This document shows positions 51,358-61,294 of a DNA stretch of 64,000 nucleotides, piece after piece. The notes below the pieces were generated by a model that was not told where the DNA came from, searched no databases, and saw only the letters and a list, made by a program, of their open reading frames with translations. Every line of letters starts with the position of its first letter. Positions within the stretch are counted from its first letter, which is position 1. The DNA comes from Urechidicola croceus. Its GTDB lineage: Bacteria; Bacteroidota; Bacteroidia; Flavobacteriales; Flavobacteriaceae. The position numbers and the translations under genes are program-made. The stretch lies in the NCBI GenBank assembly GCA_905181865.1, contig CAJIZG010000002.1:1-64000 (forward strand), written 5' to 3'.

Positions 51358-52485
51358 ATGAGTAACGAGAAAATCAATATAGCAATAGTAGGATTAGGAT
51401 TCGGAGCGGAATTCATACCTATTTATCAAAAATACAATAGTGCCAATCTTGTAGCCATCTGCCAACGGAACAAGGAAAAGATGGATGAAATTGGTGATGC
51501 CTTTGGTATTGAGAAAAGATATACTTCTTTCGATGAATTGCTATTGGATCCGGATATTGATGCGGTTCATATCAATACGCCAATTCCTGAGCATGGTGCA
51601 CAATCCATCAAGGCATTAAAGGCAGGAAAACATGTGGCATGCACGGTTCCCATGGCCACTACTGTAGCCGAGTGTGAGGAGATAGTTAGACTAACAAAGG
51701 AGACAGGGCTTACGTATATGATGATGGAAACCGTAGTGTATGCGCGGGAATTTCTCTTTATGAAAGAACTATATGATAATGGGGATTTGGGCAAAGTTCA
51801 GTTCTTAAAAGCGAGTCATCAACAGGATATGGAGGGTTGGCCAGGATATTGGCCAGGACTACCTCCTATGCATTATGCAACACATTGTGTAGGACCTGTT
51901 TTGGCATTGACACGAGCAGAAGCAGAATATGTATCTTGTTTTGGATCTGGAACCATCCGTGAGGAGATGCATGCACATTACAATAGTCCATTTGCTGTGC
52001 AAACAACACATATTAAGTTCAAGGATTCTGATGTGAGTGCTCAGGTATATCGATCATTATTCGATGTGGCACGTCAGTACCGAGAGAGTTTTGAAGTTTA
52101 TGGGTCTAAGAAATCAGTAGAATGGCCACTCATAGAGCATAAACCACTGATCGTACACACAGGAAAGAAGCCTGAAGCTGAAATACCTGAAGAAGTAAAC
52201 TGTCCAGATTTTGCCAAATTGCTGCCTGAAGAAATACAAGCGTTTACCACCGGTGGCGTATATGATTCAGATGATAACCAGCATCTATCTTTTACGCAAG
52301 GTGCAGGTCATGGTGGATCACATCCACATTTGGTGCATGAATTTGTAGGCTCTTTACGAAACAATCGCCAACCCTATCCAAATGCGATTCAATCAGCGAA
52401 CATTACCTGCGTAGGAATTTTGGCTCATGAATCGGCATTAAAAGGAGGAGAGATCATCCAATTACCAGCGTTTACATTTTTGTAA
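51358..52485 (+). CDS. Gfo/Idh/MocA-family oxidoreductase
   Basis: INIAIVGLGFGAEFIPIYQKY; DAVHINTPIPEHGAQSIKALKAGKHVACTVPMATTVAECEEIV. Confidence 0.94.
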   Translation: MSNEKINIAIVGLGFGAEFIPIYQKYNSANLVAICQRNKEKMDEIGDAFGIEKRYTSFDELLLDPDIDAVHINTPIPEHGAQSIKALKAGKHVACTVPMATTVAECEEIVRLTKETGLTYMMMETVVYAREFLFMKELYDNGDLGKVQFLKASHQQDMEGWPGYWPGLPPMHYATHCVGPVLALTRAEAEYVSCFGSGTIREEMHAHYNSPFAVQTTHIKFKDSDVSAQVYRSLFDVARQYRESFEVYGSKKSVEWPLIEHKPLIVHTGKKPEAEIPEEVNCPDFAKLLPEEIQAFTTGGVYDSDDNQHLSFTQGAGHGGSHPHLVHEFVGSLRNNRQPYPNAIQSANITCVGILAHESALKGGEIIQLPAFTFL

Positions 52486-52514
52486 ACGGAACTAAAAAGC
52501 AAATACTATACATC

Positions 52515-55500
52515 ATGTATTCAACTGCTACGAAACGATCATTTTACACCCGTCAAAAGTACCATCAATTATTCAGAAATCTCTTGGTATTGCTATTCAT
52601 TGGAATGCTGGTAGCTTGTAATAAGCAACCTGAAAAGGTAATTAGTGATAAATTTTATGCTGTTAAGGAAGAAGGGACGATCAAAGTTTATCGGGAAGGA
52701 CAAAAATCAGCTCTTGTGACGCAGCAAGCAAAATCGGACCATCGACCTTTTATTCATCCCATCTTAGCTCCGGATTCAGAAGCCGAGTTAACACAATATA
52801 GCCCTGGGCATCATAAGCACCAGACTGGATTGTATTGGGGGTTTACTAGAGTAAATGGAACTGAAATAGCCCCAGACACATTGAAAAAGTGGTTTTACAA
52901 AAAGGATAAACCAGATCGGATCAAAAAGCAAACAGGTCTAGATTATTTTCATCATCCAGAAGATGGCTATTGGAAAAGGGTGTCCTTGGATTTATTGGTT
53001 TCAGAAGGGAAAAAAATCAAATGGCAAACGGTGTATCATATGATGAACGAAGAGCAAGAACCCATCCTAAAAGAAACCCAAACCTGGGTATTTGAAGAAA
53101 AGGATGGTAAGTTTCTGATGTCATTAGAATGGGGTGGAGAGGCCTTAATAGATATTACTATAAATGAGTTCAATTATGGAGGTATGTTTTTGAGAATGCC
53201 CTGGAATAAAGAGATTGAAGGTGAGGTCGTGAATGCTGCTCGTCAGCGAAATGAAAAAGCAGAAGGCCAGAGAGCGATGTGGGTAGATGTTGGTATGGAA
53301 ATAGAAGGGCTAGAGAATTGGGGACATATTGCCATCTTTGATCATCCTGAGAATGATGGGTTTCCACAACCCTGGAGAGTAGACGGCCAATTAGGTATAG
53401 GTCCGGTAAGGGCAAGATTAGGAGATTGGCATATTAAGAAAGGAGAAACGGCTACTTTTTTACACCAAGTGGTGGCGTATTCGGGTGAGCACAACGATGT
53501 AGAAATAAATGCCCTCTGGGCTGATTATGTTGAAGATGATGGCATGTACAATAAAGCTGTTCTTTGGGGAATAGCGCAGAAAGAAGGGAGAGAAGCCAAA
53601 CTTTTGTCCCCTCAGGAAGCCGTTGATGAAATGACGATTAAGGAAGGTTATGTGGTTAATGCTTTTGCATCAGAACCGATGATCACTCAACCCATGGCTT
53701 TTTGTTGGGACGACAAGGGCAGAATGTGGATTGCCGAAAATAGAGACTATGAGTCTAGAGGTGATGGTTTCTCAAATTCAGGAGATAGTCGAATATTGAT
53801 TTTAGAAGATACGGATAGAGATGGCGTGGCAGATAAACGAACGGTATTTTTAGAAGGCATTCCATTTCCTTCGGCCATCGCTGTAGGTTTTGATGGACTC
53901 TATTTGGGTGCTCCTCCCAACTTATTATTTGTTCCAGATACGAATGGAGATGACAAAGGAGATAAAGAAGATATAAAAGTTCTTTTGACAGGATGGGGTA
54001 TTCGGGACAGGCACGAAACAATCAATAGTCTACACTGGGGGCCAGATGGTTGGCTCTATGGATTGGAGGGCTTTGCAACGCCATCTAAAATAAGAAAGCC
54101 AAAAGGTAAGGGACGAATTTATGGACACAATGAGGCTTTCCCGGAAGATTTGTTGGAAGCCGATGGTGTTGATATCAATGGAGGCGTCTGGCGCTATCAT
54201 CCAACAAAGGATCGTTTCGAGGCCGTAGCTCATGGATTTAGCAACCCATGGGGAATAGATTATGACGCCAAGGGTCAGTTATTTATTTCGGCATGCGTGA
54301 TCCCACATATGTTTCATGTGATCCCCGGTGGTATCTACCACCGTCAGGGTGGACAACATTTTAATCCTTACGTGTATCGTGATATCAGGACAATCGTTGA
54401 TCATTCGCATAGTTCTGCGCATGGTGGGGCCAGAATCTATCAGTCTGATGCGTTTCCAGAGGAGCAACAGGGTCGACTTTTCATGGCGAATATCCATGAG
54501 CACGCGATTCTCTCGGATATATTATCAATAAATGGGTCTGGATTTACGGCAAGTCATGGCGAGGATTTTATGTTGGCCAATAATGCACAATGGATCGGAT
54601 TTAGTATGGAAGTTGGTCCTGAGGGTGGCGTATACGTCTTGGATTGGCATGATGCCGATATCTGCGGAAAAGAGGTGCTAAACAAAGAGACAGGAAGAGT
54701 TTTTAGAATTGTGCCTGAAAATTCTTTGGCAAAAGACTGGCCTGGTAGATATGAAGATTTAAATCTTTCTTCAGATGAAGAACTCGTCGAATTGCAGTTA
54801 CAAACGAGTGACTGGCACGCGCGTAGGGCAAGAGTGATATTACAATATAGAGCAAGCAAAAACGGTATCAGCGAAAAGGCTATTAATCGTCTTATGGAAC
54901 TTTTGAAAAACGAATCAAATCAAGATTACAGATTAAGAGCCTTATGGACAATACATGTTTCAAATGCAATTGGCACCCAAGGTTTAACCAAATTGCTGAA
55001 TGATACCGATGAATATATCCGCGCTTGGGCCATCCAACTATTATGTGAAGACAAAGATGTGTCAAATAAAACCTTGAGTCGTTTTGCTGAAATGGCTAAT
55101 TCGGAGAAATCATCCGTTGTAAGAATGTATTTGGCAGCAGCTTTACAAAGGATAGATGAAGACAGTCGATGGAAGATCGCAGAAGCACTGGTGCAATACG
55201 CCGATGATGCTGATGATCCAAACATCCCATTTATGCTTTGGTTTGGGTTGGAACCGCTAGTTTCAAAAGATCCTGCTAAGGCTTTGGTCATTGCTTCCAA
55301 AAGTAAAATTCCTATGGTTACCAATCATATTTCCAGACGACTGGTAGATGCTGATCTTTTGGAGGAGTTAACCGCTTCTCTGGGAAGTTCAACAGGTAAT
55401 AAGTTAGATTTACTGAAAGGAATGCTGGATGGCATGGAAGGCAGGGTAGATATTAAAGAGCCATCGAATTGGGCTAAGGTCTATAGCCAATTGAAACCTG

Positions 55501-56438
55501 ACAAACAACTTGCTACAATTTCGCTTTCAATTGCTCAGTATTATGGAAATGCTGCAGCCGCTACAGAAATGTTGGTCCTGTTAAAAAATGATACTGCAAC
55601 TATTGAAGATCGAAAAAACGCGATCAATAGTTTGGCTGCGCAACAGCGAAAAGAATTGATGAATTTGCTACCCGGTTTATTGGAGAATAAAAATTTACGC
55701 ATTGAAGCGATTAGAGCGGTGGCAAGTTTTAATCAAAGAGACTTAGGGCAACTATTGCTGAAAATGTATGATGGTTTTAATTCTCAGGAAAAACAAGAAG
55801 CAATTCAGACGTTATCATCCAGAACGGTTTATGGTCGTTTGCTAGCGAGTGCCATAAAAGGAGAAACGATGCTTCGTAAAGACATTCCAGCTTATATCGC
55901 CATACAATTGAGAAGGGTGGTTGGAAACGGCTTTGTGGAAATTTGGGGACCTATTGATCAACTGTCTGGAAATATAAAAACGGAATATCAAAAATATCAA
56001 CGATTGATCACAGACAAGTCCGTTCGTGAAGCTAGCCCAGAAAAAGGTAAAAATGTATTTCAACACACATGTGCTGCTTGCCACAGAATGTATGGAGAAG
56101 GTGGGGACATTGGTCCAGACTTAACTGGATCCAATCGTACTAATACAGCTTATTTGTTAGGAAACATTATAGAGCCAAGTGGAGTGATTCAAGACGATTA
56201 TAAGTTGGTGGTATTGACTTCAAGAGACGGACGAATATACAGTGGAAACATCATCGAGGAAAATGATCGACAGGTTACCATGAGAATAGTTGGTCAGGAT
56301 CAAGTTAAAATAAGTAAGTCTGATATTCAATCCAGAGAAGTCATGGAGAAATCGATGATGCCTGAAGGATTATTGAACAACCTTAGCGAAGAGGAAATAC
56401 TAGATTTAGTGGCATTTCTTAAAACGAATGAGGATTAG
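52515..56438 (+). CDS. Fusion lipoprotein: PmoA-like (DUF6807) + PVC-type beta-propeller dehydrogenase + HEAT + cytochrome c
   Basis: FIHPILAPDSEAELTQYSPGHHKHQTGLYWGF (PmoA); VVNAFASEPMITQPMAFCWDDKGRMWIAENRDYESRGDG; CAACHRMYGEGGDIGPDLTGSNR. Confidence 0.93.
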   Translation: MYSTATKRSFYTRQKYHQLFRNLLVLLFIGMLVACNKQPEKVISDKFYAVKEEGTIKVYREGQKSALVTQQAKSDHRPFIHPILAPDSEAELTQYSPGHHKHQTGLYWGFTRVNGTEIAPDTLKKWFYKKDKPDRIKKQTGLDYFHHPEDGYWKRVSLDLLVSEGKKIKWQTVYHMMNEEQEPILKETQTWVFEEKDGKFLMSLEWGGEALIDITINEFNYGGMFLRMPWNKEIEGEVVNAARQRNEKAEGQRAMWVDVGMEIEGLENWGHIAIFDHPENDGFPQPWRVDGQLGIGPVRARLGDWHIKKGETATFLHQVVAYSGEHNDVEINALWADYVEDDGMYNKAVLWGIAQKEGREAKLLSPQEAVDEMTIKEGYVVNAFASEPMITQPMAFCWDDKGRMWIAENRDYESRGDGFSNSGDSRILILEDTDRDGVADKRTVFLEGIPFPSAIAVGFDGLYLGAPPNLLFVPDTNGDDKGDKEDIKVLLTGWGIRDRHETINSLHWGPDGWLYGLEGFATPSKIRKPKGKGRIYGHNEAFPEDLLEADGVDINGGVWRYHPTKDRFEAVAHGFSNPWGIDYDAKGQLFISACVIPHMFHVIPGGIYHRQGGQHFNPYVYRDIRTIVDHSHSSAHGGARIYQSDAFPEEQQGRLFMANIHEHAILSDILSINGSGFTASHGEDFMLANNAQWIGFSMEVGPEGGVYVLDWHDADICGKEVLNKETGRVFRIVPENSLAKDWPGRYEDLNLSSDEELVELQLQTSDWHARRARVILQYRASKNGISEKAINRLMELLKNESNQDYRLRALWTIHVSNAIGTQGLTKLLNDTDEYIRAWAIQLLCEDKDVSNKTLSRFAEMANSEKSSVVRMYLAAALQRIDEDSRWKIAEALVQYADDADDPNIPFMLWFGLEPLVSKDPAKALVIASKSKIPMVTNHISRRLVDADLLEELTASLGSSTGNKLDLLKGMLDGMEGRVDIKEPSNWAKVYSQLKPDKQLATISLSIAQYYGNAAAATEMLVLLKNDTATIEDRKNAINSLAAQQRKELMNLLPGLLENKNLRIEAIRAVASFNQRDLGQLLLKMYDGFNSQEKQEAIQTLSSRTVYGRLLASAIKGETMLRKDIPAYIAIQLRRVVGNGFVEIWGPIDQLSGNIKTEYQKYQRLITDKSVREASPEKGKNVFQHTCAACHRMYGEGGDIGPDLTGSNRTNTAYLLGNIIEPSGVIQDDYKLVVLTSRDGRIYSGNIIEENDRQVTMRIVGQDQVKISKSDIQSREVMEKSMMPEGLLNNLSEEEILDLVAFLKTNED

Positions 56439-56585
56439 GAAATAACACGTTAAGAGCTCAAAAAGGATGGTTCTATTTAGCAAATACTTTTATTAAATAG
56501 ATGCTTAGTATGTGCACGTAAACTGGAAATAGTAAGAAAAATAAATTTAAATCAATGAGAATTCAGGTATATTTATATTTTTTAG

Positions 56586-58004
56586 ATGATAAAAAAATTT
56601 AAATCAGAAATTATTTTTTACTGGATTATAGTGTTGGTGTTCAGCCAAAATATTTTTGCACAAAACACACCAGTAAGTGAGAAACCGAACGTACTATTTA
56701 TAGCTGTTGACGATTTGAATGATTGGACAGGATATTTAGGAGGTCACCCTCAGGCTAAGACACCAAACATAGATCGTTTGGCAAGTGAGGGAGTTGGGTT
56801 TACACGTGCTTATTGTTCTGCTCCATTGTGTAACCCCTCTCGTATTAGTCTATTAACGGGTATACTCCCTTCAAATTCGGGGGTGTACGGTAATGGAGAG
56901 CGTTTAAGAGAAAAATTACCAACCGCTACGATATTGATGCAGTATCTGAAGCAATATGGATATAATACACAAGGTGGTGGAAAAATCTTTCATGCTGCTA
57001 ATAATCCAGGAGATGTAGCTTCCTGGGATTTTTATTTTAAAGCAAATGATGTTACCCGTGCCAGTGGTAGAGATATAGATTTACCTAAAGATGCATGGGC
57101 ACCATGGGGAGCTATTGATGTTGAAGATGAAGAAATGCTTGATGTGAAAGTTGTTAATTGGGCAATTTCTGAATTGGAGAAATCACATGACAAACCTTTT
57201 TTCCTGGCTTGTGGTTTTACAAAACCTCATTTGCCTTGGTATGTACCTCAAAAATATTTTGATATGCACCCCTTGGATGATATCATATTACCTAAAACAA
57301 AGGATGATGATCGCAATGACCTACCTGAATATGGGAAAAAACTTGCCCGAGAGGTACATACTATATCTACTGGTCAGAATCATATTAAGAGCGGAAAAGA
57401 AGATCACGAACTGGTGTTGAAATACGATCAGTGGCATAAAGGGGTGCAAGCCTATTTAGCCACAATCAGTTTTGTAGATGCTTATGTGGGTAAACTTTTA
57501 GATGCTTTGGAGAATAGTGAATATGCAGATAATACTATTGTGGTATTGTGGGGAGATCATGGATGGCATCTTGGTGAGAAACAACACTGGCGCAAACATG
57601 CCTTATGGGAAAATACAACTCGTACACCACTGATAATCTCTGCTCCTAAAAGCATTGAGAAAAATCGTCTTTGTGAGTCACCTGTTAGTTTTATTGACAT
57701 TTACCCGACATTAATAGAACTTTGCGGACTACCTGAACGAGAGGAATTAGATGGAAAGAGTTTTGTGCCTTTATTGCATAACCCCGATGCAAAATGGGAT
57801 AAGCCAGTACTAACAACGTATGGAAAAGGAAATCACGCTATTCGTACAGAAAGATGGAGATACATACATTATTTTGATGGAACAGACGAGTTATATGATC
57901 ACCAAAAGGATCCTGAAGAGTGGAAAAATATAGCGGATGTACCAAAATACAGAAGTGTTATTGAAGAATTGAAGAACAGTTTACCTAAAACAGAGAGGGA
58001 CTAA
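56586..58004 (+). CDS. S1-family sulfatase (iduronate-2-sulfatase-like)
   Basis: NVLFIAVDDLNDWTGYLGGHPQAKTPNIDRLA; APLCNPSRISLLTGILPSNSG; WGDHGWHLGEKQHWRKHALWENTTRTPLII. Confidence 0.94.
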   Translation: MIKKFKSEIIFYWIIVLVFSQNIFAQNTPVSEKPNVLFIAVDDLNDWTGYLGGHPQAKTPNIDRLASEGVGFTRAYCSAPLCNPSRISLLTGILPSNSGVYGNGERLREKLPTATILMQYLKQYGYNTQGGGKIFHAANNPGDVASWDFYFKANDVTRASGRDIDLPKDAWAPWGAIDVEDEEMLDVKVVNWAISELEKSHDKPFFLACGFTKPHLPWYVPQKYFDMHPLDDIILPKTKDDDRNDLPEYGKKLAREVHTISTGQNHIKSGKEDHELVLKYDQWHKGVQAYLATISFVDAYVGKLLDALENSEYADNTIVVLWGDHGWHLGEKQHWRKHALWENTTRTPLIISAPKSIEKNRLCESPVSFIDIYPTLIELCGLPEREELDGKSFVPLLHNPDAKWDKPVLTTYGKGNHAIRTERWRYIHYFDGTDELYDHQKDPEEWKNIADVPKYRSVIEELKNSLPKTERD

Positions 58005-58727
58005 TGGAAAGAAAATATTACACAATCATATTGAGTAAATTATTTTTATTGCTGTCAATTTTTGTCTTGGGATGTGATGAGGTAGCCGATTCCAAAAAAC
58101 CAAATATTCTAATCTGTATTGCCGATGATGCTGGACACATGGGTGAAAAATACTCTTGGGTAAATACCCCAGCTTTTGATCGTGTGGCAAACGAGGGAAT
58201 CAGTTTCTCAAAAGCCTATACTCCTAATGCCAAATGTGCTCCCTCAAGGGCTTGTTTGCTAACAGCACGTAATTCGTGGCAATTAAAAGAAGCGGCAAAT
58301 CATTGGAATAACTTTGATGCAGAATTTAAAACATTTCCTGAAGCTTTAAAAGATTTAGGATTTTTTACCGGGTTTACAGGCAAAGGATGGGGGCCAGGAA
58401 ATCCAGGAGAAATTGACGGAAAAACGCGTGAACTTTGCGGAAGCCAGTGGAGTAAAATCAAAACGGAGACACCCACAAATTCAATGGCAAATATCGATTA
58501 TTCGGCTAATTTTGTGAATTTCTATAATAACAAGCAAGAGGATCAGCCATTCTGCTTTTGGTATGGTGGTTACGAACCTCATCGTCGTTACGAGTATGGT
58601 TCTTCCCTTAAAGCAGGAAAAAAACTATCGGATATAAAAACGGTTCCACCCTTTTTTCCCGATAATGACATTGTTCGTACAGACATGTTAGACTATGCGC
58701 TGGAAATTGAGTATTTCGATTCGCATG
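58004..58727 (+). pseudogene. S1-family sulfatase truncated by IS copy 3 (3' part absent)
   Basis: ILICIADDAGHMGEKYSWVNTPAFDRVANEG; AKCAPSRACLLTARNSWQLKEAANHW; reads into IS terminus at DYALEIEYFDSH, before the alkaline-phosphatase-fold C-terminal half. Confidence 0.88.
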
Positions 58728-58792
58728 TGTATGTAGTCAAATAAAAATGAACTTTTTCGCTCAAAATTTAAGAGAGGTTTCTGCTAATTTAG

Positions 58793-59758
58793 TTAAAAAT
58801 TTTGATACTGTTTTTTTCTAGCTTTCAAAGTGCTATTTTTTGTCATTTTGCGTTTTCTTAATTTTCTTTCGGCTGTTCCAAAATATACTTCTGCTGGAGT
58901 TACATTTTTCAAAGATTCATGATAGCGTTCATAATTGTAATACTGAACAAATTCTTTCATTTTTTCTTCTAATTGTCCAGGGCTAAAGTAATTATCAAGT
59001 TTTACAATGTTTTTCATTGATCTATGATAACGTTCAATTTTGCCCTGATTTTGAGGATGTAATGGTCTTCCTCTGATATGTTTCATATTTTTCTCTCCGA
59101 TATAGTCTGCTAACTCGTGTGAGATGTAACAAGACCCATTATCTGACAACAACCTAGGCATTGATTTTTCATTAACTCCAGAAAATGCAATAGCTGCATC
59201 GATTGTATTGGTGACATCTTCTGCTCTCATTGTTGAACAAAGCTTCCATGTAACAATGTAACGACTGTAATCATCCAAAATAGTTGATAAATAATACCAA
59301 CCCCAACCAAATATTTTGAAATAAGTAAAATCAGTTTGCCACATTTGATTCACGGCAGTTGTTTTATCGTGAAAACTATCCGAAGCACTCATTATTCTAA
59401 ATGAAGGCGATGATATGAATCCATTTTCCTTTAAAATCCGATAGACACTTGACTCGCTGATATAATAGTTGTAATTATCCGTAATATGCCAAGCAACCTC
59501 CCTAGAAGATAACTCAGGCTTTTCTAACGCAATTTCAACTACTTTGTCTCTATCGACGATATTTATCTTATTCCACGTCCCAACTCTCTCTGATTTCTTA
59601 CGAGCTAGACCTTCAAAGCCTTTTTGGGTATATAAATTATACCAATTATAAAAGGTTGTCTTATTGATTTTAAGCTCTTTGAGTGTTCGGTTTATTCCAA
59701 GATCAGACTGCTCAACAAGTTGTATCATTTCGTACTTTTCTGATTGACTATAGTGCAT
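58793..59758 (-). CDS. IS3-family transposase OrfB
   Basis: Near-identical to copies 1 and 2. Confidence 0.95.
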   Translation of the reverse strand: MHYSQSEKYEMIQLVEQSDLGINRTLKELKINKTTFYNWYNLYTQKGFEGLARKKSERVGTWNKINIVDRDKVVEIALEKPELSSREVAWHITDNYNYYISESSVYRILKENGFISSPSFRIMSASDSFHDKTTAVNQMWQTDFTYFKIFGWGWYYLSTILDDYSRYIVTWKLCSTMRAEDVTNTIDAAIAFSGVNEKSMPRLLSDNGSCYISHELADYIGEKNMKHIRGRPLHPQNQGKIERYHRSMKNIVKLDNYFSPGQLEEKMKEFVQYYNYERYHESLKNVTPAEVYFGTAERKLRKRKMTKNSTLKARKKQYQNF

Positions 59759-59772
59759 ATACTTCTCTCTTT

Positions 59773-60123
59773 TTACTCGTCTCCACGTAAGTTTTTTTTC
59801 AGAAACCGAACTTCTAGAGAAAGCTCTGCAACCAACTCTTTTAAAGTACCATTCTCACCTTTGAGTTCGTGAACCTCCGATGTGTTAGCTTCTCGCATCG
59901 TATCTCCATTTAGCCTGCGCTTTCCTGCTTCCATGAAATCTTTGGACCATTTGTAGTAATTAGCTTGATGGATGCTTTCTTTTCGACACAATTCTGCAAT
60001 GGTCGTTTCACCACGCATTCCTTCAATAATAATCCTGATTTTGTCTTCTGAATTGTAAGCTTTTCTTGTCTTACGTTTTAAGTCGCTAATTAAAGCACTG
60101 GCACTTTTCTTGTTTTTCATCAT
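59773..60123 (-). CDS. IS3-family transposase OrfA
   Basis: Identical to copies 1 and 2. Confidence 0.93.
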   Translation of the reverse strand: MMKNKKSASALISDLKRKTRKAYNSEDKIRIIIEGMRGETTIAELCRKESIHQANYYKWSKDFMEAGKRRLNGDTMREANTSEVHELKGENGTLKELVAELSLEVRFLKKNLRGDE

Positions 60124-60235
60124 TTAAGATTTAAAGGTTTGTAAAAATAATAAAACCTATCTCTTATATTAAAGTGATAATTAGTTCACTTTTTGCTGAC
60201 GTTATACAACGTATCAATTATTTTTTTCCTATCGA

Positions 60236-61053
60236 AATGGAAGATTACTTCAAAAAAGATATTGATGATCGTGAAATATTAGATAGTTTCAACCTATCTC
60301 TAATAGCAAGGATATTAAATAATATAGTTCTATTTACAGAAGAAGAAATGCGACACTTAGACCAATTGTAAAAAAAAGTACAGCGATAATATCTTAAAAT
60401 TATCACCAACGGAATATAACAAAGAATTAGAGCGGTTAGCGATTGACTTAAGTGGAAATCATCTCAAATAGAAGGAAACATCAACTCGTTTCTATAGACT
60501 GAAAGACTTTTAAAAGAAAAAGAAACGGTTACTGGAAAGTCAAAAGGTGAAGCCGTAATGCTTCTCAATCACAAGGATGCATTAGATTTTATTATTGAAA
60601 ATCCAGCGGATAGATCCCTTAACAATTTCAAGTATCGAAGGTGTTTATAGTCTTTTGGTGAAAGAATTGGATATTGATATGAATATTAGAAAAAGAAGAG
60701 TTGGGCTTTCTGGCACAAATTATAAGTCTTTAGATAATGAATTTCAAATTAAAGAGGTGCTAAGAGATTTGTGAGAATTGGTGAACAGTCGGGAAAATGT
60801 ATTTGAAAAAGTGTTCCTTCTTTTAGTTTTATTATCATACATTCATGCTTTGGCTGATGGAAATAAAAGAATGGTAAGAATCATTAGTAATGCAATACTT
60901 ATAAATAATAAGTATTGTCCTATTTCATTTAGAACTATTAATTCTCTTGAATATAAAAAAGGGATGTTGTTATTTTATGAACAAAACAATATTAACGCAT
61001 TTAAAAAGATATTTATAAATCAATTTGAATTTGCCGTAAATACCTATTTCTAA
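60236..61053 (+). pseudogene. Fic-family protein pseudogene, several frameshifts
   Basis: Pieces MEDYFKKDIDDREILDSFNLSLIARI, LERLAIDLSWKSSQIEGN-like, KETVTGKSKGEAVMLLNHKDALDFIIENP, ISSIEGVYSLLVKELDIDMNIRKRRVGLSGTNYKSLDNEFQIKEVLRDL, YIHALADGNKRMVRIISNAIL in different frames. Confidence 0.78.
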
Positions 61054-61294
61054 TTGAGTAGATCAATAAAATGGAAAGATATATGAACCGAGCATGATAG
61101 TGCAGGTTAGTTATTTGAATCTTATTATTTACGTTTGTGTTACATTGAACAAAGCAATACATGAAACGAGCATGTTAAGGCTTTTGTCACTATAGGGAAT
61201 GACTGAACGCACACCAATATGCACTTAATGGTGGGGAGTGGATGAAGATTCCTCATTACTAATTATAGTCTAATGATGTATAAATAAGAAAAAG

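Larger units (their letters stand above)
58728..60208 (-). mobile_element. IS3-family insertion sequence, copy 3 (1481 bp, inverted)
   Basis: Same length and termini; one amino-acid difference in OrfB (HPQNQGK instead of HPQTQGK); no matching 3-bp flanks. Confidence 0.95.
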
